Part shown: positions 35,206 through 43,664 of the stretch, one piece after another
How the letters are laid out: every line of letters begins with the position of its first letter
How positions within the stretch are numbered: position 1 is the first letter of the stretch
From: Megamonas hypermegale
GTDB lineage: Bacteria > Bacillota > Negativicutes > Selenomonadales > Selenomonadaceae
Length of the DNA stretch: 64,000 nt
NCBI RefSeq assembly: GCF_900187035.1
Contig: NZ_LT906446.1
Span: forward strand, 1,984,001 to 2,048,000
Direction of reading: 5' to 3'
The notes under the pieces: generated by a model
What the model was told of the DNA's origin: nothing
Databases searched by the model: none
The model's input: only the letters and a program-made list of their open reading frames with translations
Translations under genes and position numbers: made by a program

Positions 35206-35772
35206 TTAATTTGGTTTTTTATAACCGCATTTTGGACAAACACCATTTTCTAATGCTATACCGCATAATGGGCAACGGTCTACATCGAGATGTGGCTCAT
35301 ATTCTTCAGAAGCTAAATTAACACCGCTGGAGAAAGTGAGTTTTACGATATTTAATTTATCTTTCAAAAGGTCATAAACAATTTTAATCATACCTTCAAC
35401 TGTCATTGTCTCTTTTGTAACGACGAGGCGACAATCTGGATATGCAGTAGCAAGTTCTGTTTTAAAAGCAGGCCCTTTCATTATATTGTTAGGTGCACCG
35501 CCTTTTATGCCTTGTTTTTCATAAACATCTAAAATAGCAGGGAGTAGAGGGTCATCTTCGCGTAAAATTAAGGCATGGTCGAAGTTTTTCAGAACTTCCC
35601 ATGCTGTTTTTTGAATTTCATTACAAGGGAATACCATATTTACACCAGAATTAATAGAGCCTTCAACTTCAATAGTCAGAACACCTGTGTGTCCATGGAG
35701 ATATTGAGCTTCGCCTTTAAAACCATAAAAACGATGTGCATACTGTAAGTCGAGTTTTGTGATACTTCTCAT
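35206..35772 (-). CDS. QueD/6-pyruvoyl-tetrahydropterin-synthase-like protein with C-terminal zinc ribbon
   Basis: A 188-aa T-fold protein. It has the zinc-binding His residues expected of the family (AHRF near residue 12, LHGHTG near 25) and a C-terminal glutamate region. The C-terminus adds a zinc ribbon, CPLCG ... CPKCG, after residue 165, which standard QueD lacks. The catalytic Cys that precedes the HGH motif in QueD (KCxxLHGH) is replaced here: the sequence reads EAQYLHGH. So it may be non-catalytic or catalyse a different pterin reaction. It is monocistronic, with GGAGAGG before the ATG. The family assignment is firm; the function is not. Confidence 0.8.
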   Translation of the reverse strand: MRSITKLDLQYAHRFYGFKGEAQYLHGHTGVLTIEVEGSINSGVNMVFPCNEIQKTAWEVLKNFDHALILREDDPLLPAILDVYEKQGIKGGAPNNIMKGPAFKTELATAYPDCRLVVTKETMTVEGMIKIVYDLLKDKLNIVKLTFSSGVNLASEEYEPHLDVDRCPLCGIALENGVCPKCGYKKPN

Positions 35773-35829
35773 AAATAACCTCTCCTTTGTAATAATACTG
35801 TACTTTCTAGTTATTAATAATTATTTTCT

Positions 35830-35867
35830 ATTGATATTATATTATTATTAATAAATAATATCAATAT
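35830..35867 (-). promoter_or_regulatory. Promoter overlapped by an inverted repeat, upstream of the QueD-like gene
   Basis: On the minus strand TTGATA (35865..35860), 17-nt spacer and TATAAT (35842..35837). The arms TATTGATATTAT (35830-35841) and its complement (35856-35867) cover both boxes, so a repressor bound there would block polymerase. Confidence 0.55.
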
Positions 35868-35949
35868 AGAAATAAAAATTTTTTATAAATTTTTTACATT
35901 TGCTTCATTATATTTTAAAATAGTTTATTTATAATAAAAGCATATCAGT

Positions 35950-36046
35950 TAGGAAATAGCACCTCTGGTACAAATAGCTTTATAGAGGAAGGTGACTCGC
36001 CCTGCGCGGCAGCAACTACCCTCTATAAAAATTCATTATCGAGGTA
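35950..36046 (+). ncRNA. Structured leader RNA of unassigned class before a HAD phosphatase gene
   Basis: An outer stem TTTATAGAGG (35979-35988) / CCTCTATAAA (36020-36029) encloses two small GC-rich hairpins, GGTG-ACT-CGCC (35991-36001) and CTGC-GCG-GCAG (36002-36012), and CAACTAC: a compact three-way junction. CCTC of the outer stem (36020-36023) can alternatively pair with the downstream ribosome site GAGG (36041-36044), and an earlier ACCTCT (35961-35966) can pair with AGAGG. This gives a plausible translational switch. GC-rich short hairpins stand out in AT-rich surroundings. I cannot match it to a known riboswitch. Confidence 0.55.
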
Positions 36047-36053
36047 TTTGATT

Positions 36054-36905
36054 ATGAACGATTACAGTAATATTTTTTTGCTAAGTGATATGGATGGCAC
36101 ATTAATTAATTCAAATTCACAAATTTCTGCGGTCAATAAATACGCATTGGAGCAATTTACTAAAAATGGTGGCACTTTTGCTGTTGCAACAGGTAGAACA
36201 ATCAGAAGTTGTCAAGATTTTCTTGGCGAATTACCGATAAACGCTCCTAGTATTTTTTATAATGGTACTATATTGCAGAATGTGTATAATAATGTAGCTT
36301 TAAAAACCTTGTCACTACAAAATAGTCAATTAACAGCTTTTTTAGCACAATGTTTAATTTATTGTCCTCAAATGTGCATTGAAATTCATACGAAAGATAT
36401 TTTTTATGTTATTACGGATAAGGCATACGATGACCCAGTGATAAAACGAGAAGCTTTACCGTATGTTCGTGCAAATTTGGGTGAGTTAAAAGACATTCCT
36501 ATTTTAAAAGTCCAGTTTTACACTGAAAAACCTGAATTGATATCATGGCTCCATAATTTCGCCCAAGCTATGGAGATTGATAAAATCGCCAAATATTTCA
36601 CTTCTTGGTCTAGTTATTTTGAAATTATTCCCCAAAATGCTTCCAAAGGCATTATGTTGAATGAACTGCGTAAAATGCCACAGTACCAAGGAAAAATATT
36701 TATCGCTGTTGGTGATTTTGACAATGATATAGAAATGCTTCGCTGTGCTGATTATGGCATTGCTGCTCAAAATGCTACACAAAATTTAAAACAAGTAGCA
36801 GACATCATCGGCGTGAGCTGTGATGACCACCTTCTTTCTCATGTTATTACCAAAATTATTCCCAATTTAACTAAGTATATGGCAGCAAATCTACAAACGG
36901 CATAA
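36054..36905 (+). CDS. Cof-type HAD superfamily hydrolase
   Basis: A 283-aa haloacid-dehalogenase phosphatase. It has motif I LLSDMDGTLINS (nucleophile Asp), motif II (ATGRT), a type IIB cap, the Lys of SKGIMLNEL, and motif IV VGDFDNDIEMLRCADYGIA. Substrates of this family are small phosphorylated metabolites such as sugar phosphates or FMN; not assignable here. The ATG at 36054 has GAGG 9 nt upstream. Preceded by a structured leader that may control translation. Confidence 0.88.
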   Translation: MNDYSNIFLLSDMDGTLINSNSQISAVNKYALEQFTKNGGTFAVATGRTIRSCQDFLGELPINAPSIFYNGTILQNVYNNVALKTLSLQNSQLTAFLAQCLIYCPQMCIEIHTKDIFYVITDKAYDDPVIKREALPYVRANLGELKDIPILKVQFYTEKPELISWLHNFAQAMEIDKIAKYFTSWSSYFEIIPQNASKGIMLNELRKMPQYQGKIFIAVGDFDNDIEMLRCADYGIAAQNATQNLKQVADIIGVSCDDHLLSHVITKIIPNLTKYMAANLQTA

Positions 36906-36937
36906 AAAAAGGTTAAGATTTTATCTTAACCTTTTTT
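36906..36937. terminator. Bidirectional intrinsic terminator
   Basis: AAAAAGGTTAAGAT / ATCTTAACCTTTTT with a 3-nt loop, between convergent genes. Confidence 0.9.
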
Positions 36938-36949
36938 CTTTGTATTTTT

Positions 36950-38137
36950 TTATTTTACAGCGAATGTTTTATAAGCATTGTATAAGCGAGTCAAAGCTGA
37001 TTTTATATACTTAGTTGGACAAGCTAAATTCCAACGTTCAAAACCTTCGCCAGCTTTGCCAAAGATATAGCCTTCATCAAAGTATAAGCAAGCTTTTTCG
37101 CGATTGATTTTTTCTAGTTCTTTAAAAGATAAATTAAAAGCTCGAAAATCTAACCATAATAAATATGTTGCTTGAAGCTCTGTGATTTTTACTTGTGGAA
37201 AATATTCATGCATAAAATCAATGACAATTTGCTTATTTGTATTGATTAATGTAATTAATTGTTTTAACCAATCTTCACCGTAATCATAAGCGAGACGACA
37301 AGCTTCATAACTTAGAATACTACAGGAAAAGTCTGCATCAGTAGCTTGTTCGGCTTGGAATAATTTGCGATATTTTTCATTAGGAATGAATATATTAGAA
37401 AGTTGCATACCTGCTAAGTTGAATGTTTTGCTTGGGGCTGTGCATACCATACAATTTTGGCGAGCTTCATCGGAGAGCGTTCCATAAGAAGTATGTTTAA
37501 AACTTGGCATAATTAAATCGGAATGAATTTCATCAGATACGACAAATACATCATTTTTTAAACAAATTTCACTTATATGAGTTAGTTCTTCTTTTGTCCA
37601 AATTCTGCCACAAGGATTATGTGGACTACATAAAATGAGCATTTTAGTATTAGGTTCAGAAGCTTTATTTTCTAATAAATCCCAATCGATATCATAAGCA
37701 GAATTATTATTTATTAAAGGAACTTCAACGAGTTTACGCTCATTTATTTCAATTGCTTTATACATTGGATAATACACTGGTGTAAATAAAATGACGCCAT
37801 CGCTTTTTTTTGTAAAAGCTTTAATGGCTGTGAAAAAAGCATTTACAACGCTATGTGTTTCAATTAACCAATCTGCTTTTACTTCCCAATCGTGATGTTT
37901 TTTCATCCAATTGCGTACACTTTGGCGGTATTTTTTATTACTGCCAGCATAACCTAAAATATTATTATCGATAAAATTTTTCAAACCCTCTACGATTTCA
38001 GGTGCTGTCTTTAATTCCATATCTGCAACAGAAAATGGAATGACTTTATCTGTAACGAGTGGGTTATTTTTCATTTCTTGCCATTTTTGTGAGCCAGTAC
38101 CAAAACGTGGCGAAATATTTTCAAAATCATATTTCAT
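36950..38137 (-). CDS. MalY/PatB family aminotransferase (probable cystathionine beta-lyase)
   Basis: A 395-aa fold-type I PLP enzyme with PFSVADMELKTAPEI, CSPHNPCGR, VVSDEIHSDLI and the PLP lysine in APSKTFNLAG. PatB/MalY proteins cleave C-S bonds of cystathionine or cysteine; some also regulate. It lies 27 bp after nirJ2 in the same direction, so probably in one transcript. AAGGAAG lies 9 nt before the ATG. Confidence 0.88.
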   Translation of the reverse strand: MKYDFENISPRFGTGSQKWQEMKNNPLVTDKVIPFSVADMELKTAPEIVEGLKNFIDNNILGYAGSNKKYRQSVRNWMKKHHDWEVKADWLIETHSVVNAFFTAIKAFTKKSDGVILFTPVYYPMYKAIEINERKLVEVPLINNNSAYDIDWDLLENKASEPNTKMLILCSPHNPCGRIWTKEELTHISEICLKNDVFVVSDEIHSDLIMPSFKHTSYGTLSDEARQNCMVCTAPSKTFNLAGMQLSNIFIPNEKYRKLFQAEQATDADFSCSILSYEACRLAYDYGEDWLKQLITLINTNKQIVIDFMHEYFPQVKITELQATYLLWLDFRAFNLSFKELEKINREKACLYFDEGYIFGKAGEGFERWNLACPTKYIKSALTRLYNAYKTFAVK

Positions 38138-38164
38138 TTGTCAGTACTTCCTTTAGTGTTTTTA

Positions 38165-39151
38165 TTATTTATGGCTATATAAACACCAAGGTTCTTCAGC
38201 CATATAATTTCCATCATTATAATAAGCAGCGCGAGCTCTACAACCACCACAGCTCATTTTGTATTTGCATTTACCGCAATTACCTTCAAATTCAAAGCTG
38301 CGTAATTTTTTAAGTACTTCGTTGTTTTTCCAGATTTCATCAAATGGAGTTTCACGAACATCGCCAAGTTCCATATTGAGATAAGCACATGGCTGAACTT
38401 TTCCACGTGGGCTGATTATGCAATAAGATGTTCCAGCTAAGCAACCACGGCGGAAACGCAATTTCATGCCAATTTGGTCAGCAATGCGCATGAATTGTGG
38501 TGCACATGTTGGTTTTAGTTCGATGTTTACTTCTTGTTGCTTTTTCATGATACGAGTGATGACATCTTCATATTCTTTAGCGCGCAATGTTTCAGCTTCA
38601 ATATTTTTAGCTCTTCCTGTAGGTACTAAGAAGAAAATATGATGAGCTACAGCGCCTTCTGCTACAGCAAAATCGGTTAAATCTTCTAATTCATGTTGGT
38701 TCCAATCCATTACAGTTGTATGAATTTGAAATGGCAATCCTGCTTTTTTGCAATTGCGCATACCAGCAACAGCACCATCCCAAGCGCCTTTATAGCAGCG
38801 GAATGTATCGTGTTTTTCTTTATCCATGGAGTCGAGTGAAATACCCATGCCCATTGCACCGGCTTCTTTTAATTTATATGCCATTTCTTCTGTAATCAAT
38901 GTTCCATTTGTGCCGAAAACACTGCGAAGACCTAAACTTGTAGCGTGTTTTACGAGTTCTAAAATATCTGGGCGCATGAGCGGTTCGCCACCAGAAAATA
39001 TCATGATTTTAAAGCCAGCTTTAGCAATCTGATTTAAGAGAGTTTTGGCTTCTTGTGTATTTAATTCTTCATCAGCTTTGCAACCGGCTTCACGATAGCA
39101 GTGTTTACAGAACATATTGCAAGCATTCGTTGTATTCCAAGAAATTATCAT
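38165..39151 (-). CDS. nirJ2: Radical SAM/SPASM protein, NirJ2 type (AhbD-like)
   Basis: A 328-aa radical SAM enzyme with the CNMFCKHC cluster motif near the N-terminus, the SAM-binding FSGGEPLMRP, and a C-terminal SPASM region with several Cys (GNCGKCKYKMSCGGC, WCLY) for auxiliary Fe-S clusters. The pairing and sequence style match NirJ1/NirJ2 of Firmicutes, related to AhbC/AhbD, which decarboxylate siroheme or coproheme side chains in the alternative haem pathway. Its start overlaps nirJ1 by 4 bp. Confidence 0.82.
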   Translation of the reverse strand: MIISWNTTNACNMFCKHCYREAGCKADEELNTQEAKTLLNQIAKAGFKIMIFSGGEPLMRPDILELVKHATSLGLRSVFGTNGTLITEEMAYKLKEAGAMGMGISLDSMDKEKHDTFRCYKGAWDGAVAGMRNCKKAGLPFQIHTTVMDWNQHELEDLTDFAVAEGAVAHHIFFLVPTGRAKNIEAETLRAKEYEDVITRIMKKQQEVNIELKPTCAPQFMRIADQIGMKLRFRRGCLAGTSYCIISPRGKVQPCAYLNMELGDVRETPFDEIWKNNEVLKKLRSFEFEGNCGKCKYKMSCGGCRARAAYYNDGNYMAEEPWCLYSHK

Positions 39152-40341
39152 TTATTAGAACCTCCTACGATACCGATTTCTTCATCAGTTAAATAGCATG
39201 ATGGGTCAGATTCCCAGAAATCACCAGTGCGAGCTTCAGCGCGAGTTCTGAAATTACCATTGCAGTTATCTAAGAATTTACATTTAGCACATCTGCCTTT
39301 TAAAAGAGGTTTTCTATCTTTAAGTCCTGCCATAATTGGATTAGAAGTATCTTGCCAGATATCGCCAAATTTGCGTTCACGAACATTGCCAAATGTGTGA
39401 TGTTGTGTGAATTGGTCGGGGTGAACATAACCCATAGGGTCGACTTCAGCAAAAGCTATGCCTGAACGATTGCCACCATTCATGGAGATATATTTTTTTA
39501 TTTGTTTAGCGAGTTCTTCTTTACCTTCTGATAAGGCTTTTAAATACATATAAACACCATCGCAATGATTATCAACAGTGAGAATTTCTTTTTTCAAACC
39601 GCGCTCTTCAAAATCGCGTGTGCGACGGATGATGATATCCATAGCGCGGCGGGATTCTTCAGCTGTTACATCTTCGTTCATCATTTGATTGCCACGGCCA
39701 GAATAAACGAGATGGTAAAAACATACACGGTCGATATTTTCTTCTTCAATAAAGTCAAAGATATTTTCTAATTCTTGGATATTATGATGATTTATTGTAA
39801 AGCGCAGGCCAACACGTTGATTTACAGCAACGCAATTTTTAATACCATTCATGGCAGCTTCAAAAGCGCCTTCTTTACCACGGAATTTATCGTTAACTTC
39901 GCGTAAACCATCGAGGGAAATGCCAACATAGCCAACACCGATATCTTTGATTTTTTGAGCTACTTGTGGTGTGATTAATGTTCCGTTTGTTGAAAGAGTA
40001 GGACGAACACCTTTTTTAGCAGCATAATCAGCTAATTCAAAAAAATCAGGACGAATTAGAGGTTCTCCGCCAGAAAATAACAATACAGGTACGTTGAAAT
40101 CTGCAAGGTCGTCAATGAATTTTTTTGCTTCAGCTGTTGTTAATTCATTTGCGTATTTTTTTGCATCGGAACTCATATAACAATGACGACATTTTAAATT
40201 GCAAGTACGTGTTGAATTCCACACAACAACAGGGCCAGCTCCTGGTCGTACGCCATTTTTAGCTTTATGAGCATCGCTTGTATAGCGAAGTTTATCGCCG
40301 TAATAATCAGTTGCAAAAAGTAATTTAGTAACACTTATCAA
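39148..40341 (-). CDS. nirJ1: Radical SAM/SPASM protein, NirJ1 type (AhbC-like)
   Basis: A 397-aa radical SAM enzyme. An N-terminal extension precedes VVWNSTRTCNLKCRHCYMSS (CxxxCxxC), then FSGGEPLIRPDFFEL, and a SPASM C-terminal part (CAKCKFLDNCNGNFR ... PSCYL). This is the pattern of the NirJ1 family, proposed to act with NirJ2 on siroheme-derived intermediates of haem or haem d1 type cofactors. No other haem genes are adjacent. AGGTGAGC lies before the ATG. Confidence 0.82.
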   Translation of the reverse strand: MISVTKLLFATDYYGDKLRYTSDAHKAKNGVRPGAGPVVVWNSTRTCNLKCRHCYMSSDAKKYANELTTAEAKKFIDDLADFNVPVLLFSGGEPLIRPDFFELADYAAKKGVRPTLSTNGTLITPQVAQKIKDIGVGYVGISLDGLREVNDKFRGKEGAFEAAMNGIKNCVAVNQRVGLRFTINHHNIQELENIFDFIEEENIDRVCFYHLVYSGRGNQMMNEDVTAEESRRAMDIIIRRTRDFEERGLKKEILTVDNHCDGVYMYLKALSEGKEELAKQIKKYISMNGGNRSGIAFAEVDPMGYVHPDQFTQHHTFGNVRERKFGDIWQDTSNPIMAGLKDRKPLLKGRCAKCKFLDNCNGNFRTRAEARTGDFWESDPSCYLTDEEIGIVGGSNK

Positions 40342-40445
40342 TTAGCTCACCTATCTTATAATATATTAAAATTATGAACGACATTCATTTTTACAATATA
40401 TTTATAATAACAATATCTTACTTAAAGGTCAATAAAAATACTTTA

Positions 40446-40480
40446 TGAAAAAAATAAGCCCCTGTTTCGGGGCTTATTTA
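40446..40480 (-). terminator. Intrinsic terminator after the purple-acid-phosphatase-like gene
   Basis: AAATAAGCCCC / GGGGCTTATTT with a 6-nt loop, followed on the minus strand by Ts. Confidence 0.88.
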
Positions 40481-40498
40481 AACTACAAGAAAAATATC

Positions 40499-42061
40499 TT
40501 ATTTTTTTATAATAGTGTACGTTTCATCAATTGGTGCGCCTGTTTCCACATCATATGTGGTAACGGAGAATTTATCCGCTGTTATATTGATGACGGAGTA
40601 TGACGGACGCCAGTTTTGATTGCGGGCTGCTATATAATCCTGTTGTTGAGGAATTAAATTGTAAAATTTAGAACCGGTAGCAGAGTTGGCTGTTAAATAG
40701 AACACGCCTTCCGGATTTACAAGCGTTCCCTGAGATTTGTCAGCAATATTATAGCAGAGGTTTTGTGATTTATAATAAGCTCTGAATACGCTGTTATTAT
40801 CAAACAGGTCATCAAACTTATCATGATTATCGCCGTTTTGACCTTGTGTATATTCTGTGAAATTGTCATGAGGCTGCCCATCGCTTGTGAGCTGATAAGT
40901 ACGGGCATAGCTATGGTCATGACCTTGTAGTACAACGTCAATGTCATTAGCATCGAAAATCGGTGTTAACTGCGTACGCAAAATAGTACCGTCAGAGTCG
41001 GAGTGGTCCAGTCCGCTTCCATAAATATCCTGGTGCATTACGACAATACGCCATTTTGTATCGGGATAAGTTTTGACAGCTTTTTCGATAAGTGCTTTAT
41101 GGTCAGCGGCGTTGAAATTGTTGCTGTTAATTACTATGAATAAAGCATTGCCATAAGTATAGTAATATCCATTGCCGGCAGGTGTTGGTGTACTTTCATC
41201 TGAAAATGTGTTCGGATTGTTGAAATGGTATTTATAAGCCGGCGTGGAGCAGTCATGATTGCCAATAGCGTTTGCCTGCGGCAGATTACGGAAAACAGTG
41301 GCGGATAAATATCCGGAATACTGGTCTTCTTGTTCTTTTAAAGCATTAGGACTTTCATCACCGGTAACGCTTATCTGGTCGCCAGGAGAAACGAGAAAGT
41401 CGATTTCCGGATGTTGCTGCATAGCTTTATTCAGCGTTATATTCCAGTTGTAAGAGTCATTCCTTGCCGCCATATCATTGCCGAGTTTCTTACCATTCGA
41501 TTCAGTATTTTTCTGTTTATAGGAAGAACCGATTTGCGGGTCGCCGACAAAAATGAAACTGAAATTTTCCGGGTCTCCTGTTTTATACTGTTGTGCCTGC
41601 TGCCATTGACCATTTAATAATACCTGATAGTAATACGTGCGGTTCGGTTTAAATCCGCTTGCCGTAACTTTATTGGAATAATATTGTACTCCGTTAATTA
41701 CTGCACCCGGCTGACAGGTACCCTTAAATTCTTTAGCATTATTCATTTCTTTATTGTCAGCTATACGCACTATAGCACTGTCGGACTGTTTTTCAGAATA
41801 CCAGCCGAAATTGAGTTTGGAAAAATCAGCTCCAGGAGTAAGAGCTACCTGTTGATAATTTGTTTTCAGATTATCCCAACCGGCTTTCCATTGTGCCCAG
41901 TTTGTATCATCAGATAATGAAGTTTTTGTCGTTACCTGCGGTTTTGTTGAAGCATCATTCCAATGTTCTGTAGCTGCATAGGCAGTGAAAGAGCCAATAC
42001 TTAAAGCGGCAGTAAGGCATAGAGCAATTATTTGTTTTTTGCTTTTTTTCAAATGAAGCAT
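40499..42061 (-). CDS. Secreted purple acid phosphatase-like metallophosphoesterase
   Basis: A 520-aa protein with a signal peptide (AYA cleavage near residue 30) and an N-terminal fibronectin-like domain typical of purple acid phosphatases. The metallophosphoesterase metal motifs are present: FVGDPQIG, SPGDQIS, GNHDCS, VMHQDIYG and LQGHDHSYAR. It probably releases phosphate from organic esters outside the inner membrane. Third-position G/C use and CCG/CGG triplets look richer than in neighbours, which may reflect acquisition. Immediately downstream of the porin gene on the same strand (35 bp apart), so read-through is possible. Confidence 0.88.
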   Translation of the reverse strand: MLHLKKSKKQIIALCLTAALSIGSFTAYAATEHWNDASTKPQVTTKTSLSDDTNWAQWKAGWDNLKTNYQQVALTPGADFSKLNFGWYSEKQSDSAIVRIADNKEMNNAKEFKGTCQPGAVINGVQYYSNKVTASGFKPNRTYYYQVLLNGQWQQAQQYKTGDPENFSFIFVGDPQIGSSYKQKNTESNGKKLGNDMAARNDSYNWNITLNKAMQQHPEIDFLVSPGDQISVTGDESPNALKEQEDQYSGYLSATVFRNLPQANAIGNHDCSTPAYKYHFNNPNTFSDESTPTPAGNGYYYTYGNALFIVINSNNFNAADHKALIEKAVKTYPDTKWRIVVMHQDIYGSGLDHSDSDGTILRTQLTPIFDANDIDVVLQGHDHSYARTYQLTSDGQPHDNFTEYTQGQNGDNHDKFDDLFDNNSVFRAYYKSQNLCYNIADKSQGTLVNPEGVFYLTANSATGSKFYNLIPQQQDYIAARNQNWRPSYSVINITADKFSVTTYDVETGAPIDETYTIIKK

Positions 42062-42096
42062 TTAGTTTTCACCAGACAATCTATTAATTAATGAAT

Positions 42097-43350
42097 TTAG
42101 AATGAAAATTCGACTTTGCTGTAGAATGTATCAGCATCTTCATCAGTGGATAAATCTTTACCAGTGAAATATTCGATATCAGCAATAGTATTTTCTGTTA
42201 AAGCGTATTGTATGCCAAAAACCATGCCTTTTTGGTCTGCACTAGCATCATCGTATGTTGGTTCAATAACGGCATTTTGACCTAAATGACGGTAACCTAC
42301 ATAAGCGCCCCAAGAACCAGGGTCAGATTTTTTGGCACCTTTATAGTCAAGTTCAATAACGCCAGCTTTTTCATAACTATCAGCATCAGATTGAGCATAT
42401 TGACCAACGAGTTTTACATTTTTATTGAAAGCATAGCTACCACCTGCATACCAAATGCCAAGACTATCATCATTTAAATCAATAGTTTTAACATCATGTG
42501 CTTCAAGATTATTTAAAGCTGTATAACCTGCATTGAGTGCTAATTTATCATTTGGTGTATAATCGAATTGTGCACCGTAATATTCGGCTGTAACATCTCT
42601 ACTTGATTCATTATCGCTAGGTGCATCATGCTCAGCATTGTAACGGCCTGCCATGAATATAGCATTTAATTTATCATTGCCCCAACTTGCTGTAACACCG
42701 GAGAATGGGTCATCAATTATCATACCTTGTGCAGTGAAAAGAGGTACTTTACCTGATTGAACAGTGCCACCAAATAATGGACCTTCAACCCAAGCACGGT
42801 CGACTTTAGTATCATCAGCGTTTGAATCAGTACTTAAATTCATTGTATGTTCAATACGAGCATTTGCGCTCCAACCAGAATTACCAATATAAGCTTTTGG
42901 TTCTAAACGAAGTGTGAGGCTATTAGTATTTTTGTCTTTGCCTACATCGTGATTTTCATCAACGTATTTATATTTGACTTTGCCTTTCCAAACGACATTA
43001 TCGCTTTTCTTTTCAAGGTCAGCTACGCGTACGCCAAGATTATCAAGTTCTTCTGCAAATTCAGCGGCTAATTTATCAACGAGAGCTTTATCTGCTTTTT
43101 CGATATCTGTTTTAGCCATAGCACGTGCCACAATTTGAGCCATTTCATAGCGAGTCATTGTATTTTGACCTTTGTATGTACCATCTGGATAGCCATCGAT
43201 TACACCATCAGCAGCAAGTGTAGATACTGCGTCATATGCCCAGCTATCAGCAGGAACATCACTAAATGGATTGCTAGCGGCAAATGTTGTGCTTGCTGCA
43301 CCGACTACAAGAGCAGCTGTTATAGCAGAGATAAGAGTTTTTTTAGACAT
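42097..43350 (-). CDS. OmpM-type outer-membrane porin with S-layer homology domain
   Basis: A 417-aa protein. It has a signal peptide (TTFAAS), one SLH domain at about residues 26-80 (FSDVPADSWAYDAVSTLAADGVIDGYPDG), a short coiled coil (AEFAEELDNLGVRVADLEKK), and a C-terminal beta-barrel of alternating aromatic strands ending in a terminal Phe (KVEFSF). This architecture is the hallmark of Negativicutes OmpM, which tethers the outer membrane to polyaminated peptidoglycan through the SLH domain. GGAGG lies 10 nt before the ATG. The 43351-43547 upstream stretch shows no other feature I can support. Confidence 0.92.
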   Translation of the reverse strand: MSKKTLISAITAALVVGAASTTFAASNPFSDVPADSWAYDAVSTLAADGVIDGYPDGTYKGQNTMTRYEMAQIVARAMAKTDIEKADKALVDKLAAEFAEELDNLGVRVADLEKKSDNVVWKGKVKYKYVDENHDVGKDKNTNSLTLRLEPKAYIGNSGWSANARIEHTMNLSTDSNADDTKVDRAWVEGPLFGGTVQSGKVPLFTAQGMIIDDPFSGVTASWGNDKLNAIFMAGRYNAEHDAPSDNESSRDVTAEYYGAQFDYTPNDKLALNAGYTALNNLEAHDVKTIDLNDDSLGIWYAGGSYAFNKNVKLVGQYAQSDADSYEKAGVIELDYKGAKKSDPGSWGAYVGYRHLGQNAVIEPTYDDASADQKGMVFGIQYALTENTIADIEYFTGKDLSTDEDADTFYSKVEFSF

Positions 43351-43547
43351 GAAATAATAACCTCCGAATATAATATAGATAATAACTATGTCATGTGCAA
43401 ATGTTCATATTAAAGAATCCTTGTTACCTTTAATAGATTAATCATTTGTACATCAACGGATTTTATTATAAAAAAACTATAAAAAATAATTATGAAGTTA
43501 TAGTAAATAGATATTTAATTTTTTGTAAAAAAAATATAAAATTATTT

Positions 43548-43607
43548 GTTTTTGTAAAGGAAAAATGAGTTTTTGTAAAGGAAAAATGAGTTTTTGTAAA
43601 GAGAAAC
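43548..43607 (+). repeat. Three tandem 21-bp direct repeats upstream of a two-component system
   Basis: GTTTTTGTAAAGGAAAAATGA occurs at 43548-43568 and 43569-43589, with a third, diverged copy at 43590-43607. A TATAAT at 43615-43620 follows, so the third copy covers the -35 region. A 21-bp period (two turns) suits dimers of an OmpR-type regulator bound on one DNA face. Confidence 0.75.
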
Positions 43608-43664
43608 ATGATGATATAATAAAATTGGAGGATATTATTATAATTACAATAGAGAGGGATTTAT

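Noticed and set aside
35950-36046. Assignment of the leader RNA to preQ1-I or cobalamin riboswitch
   Set aside because: The AGAGG/CCTCTATAAAA part resembles preQ1-I and GCAGCAACTACC resembles part of a B12 core, but the remaining conserved elements of both classes are missing and the downstream gene does not fit.
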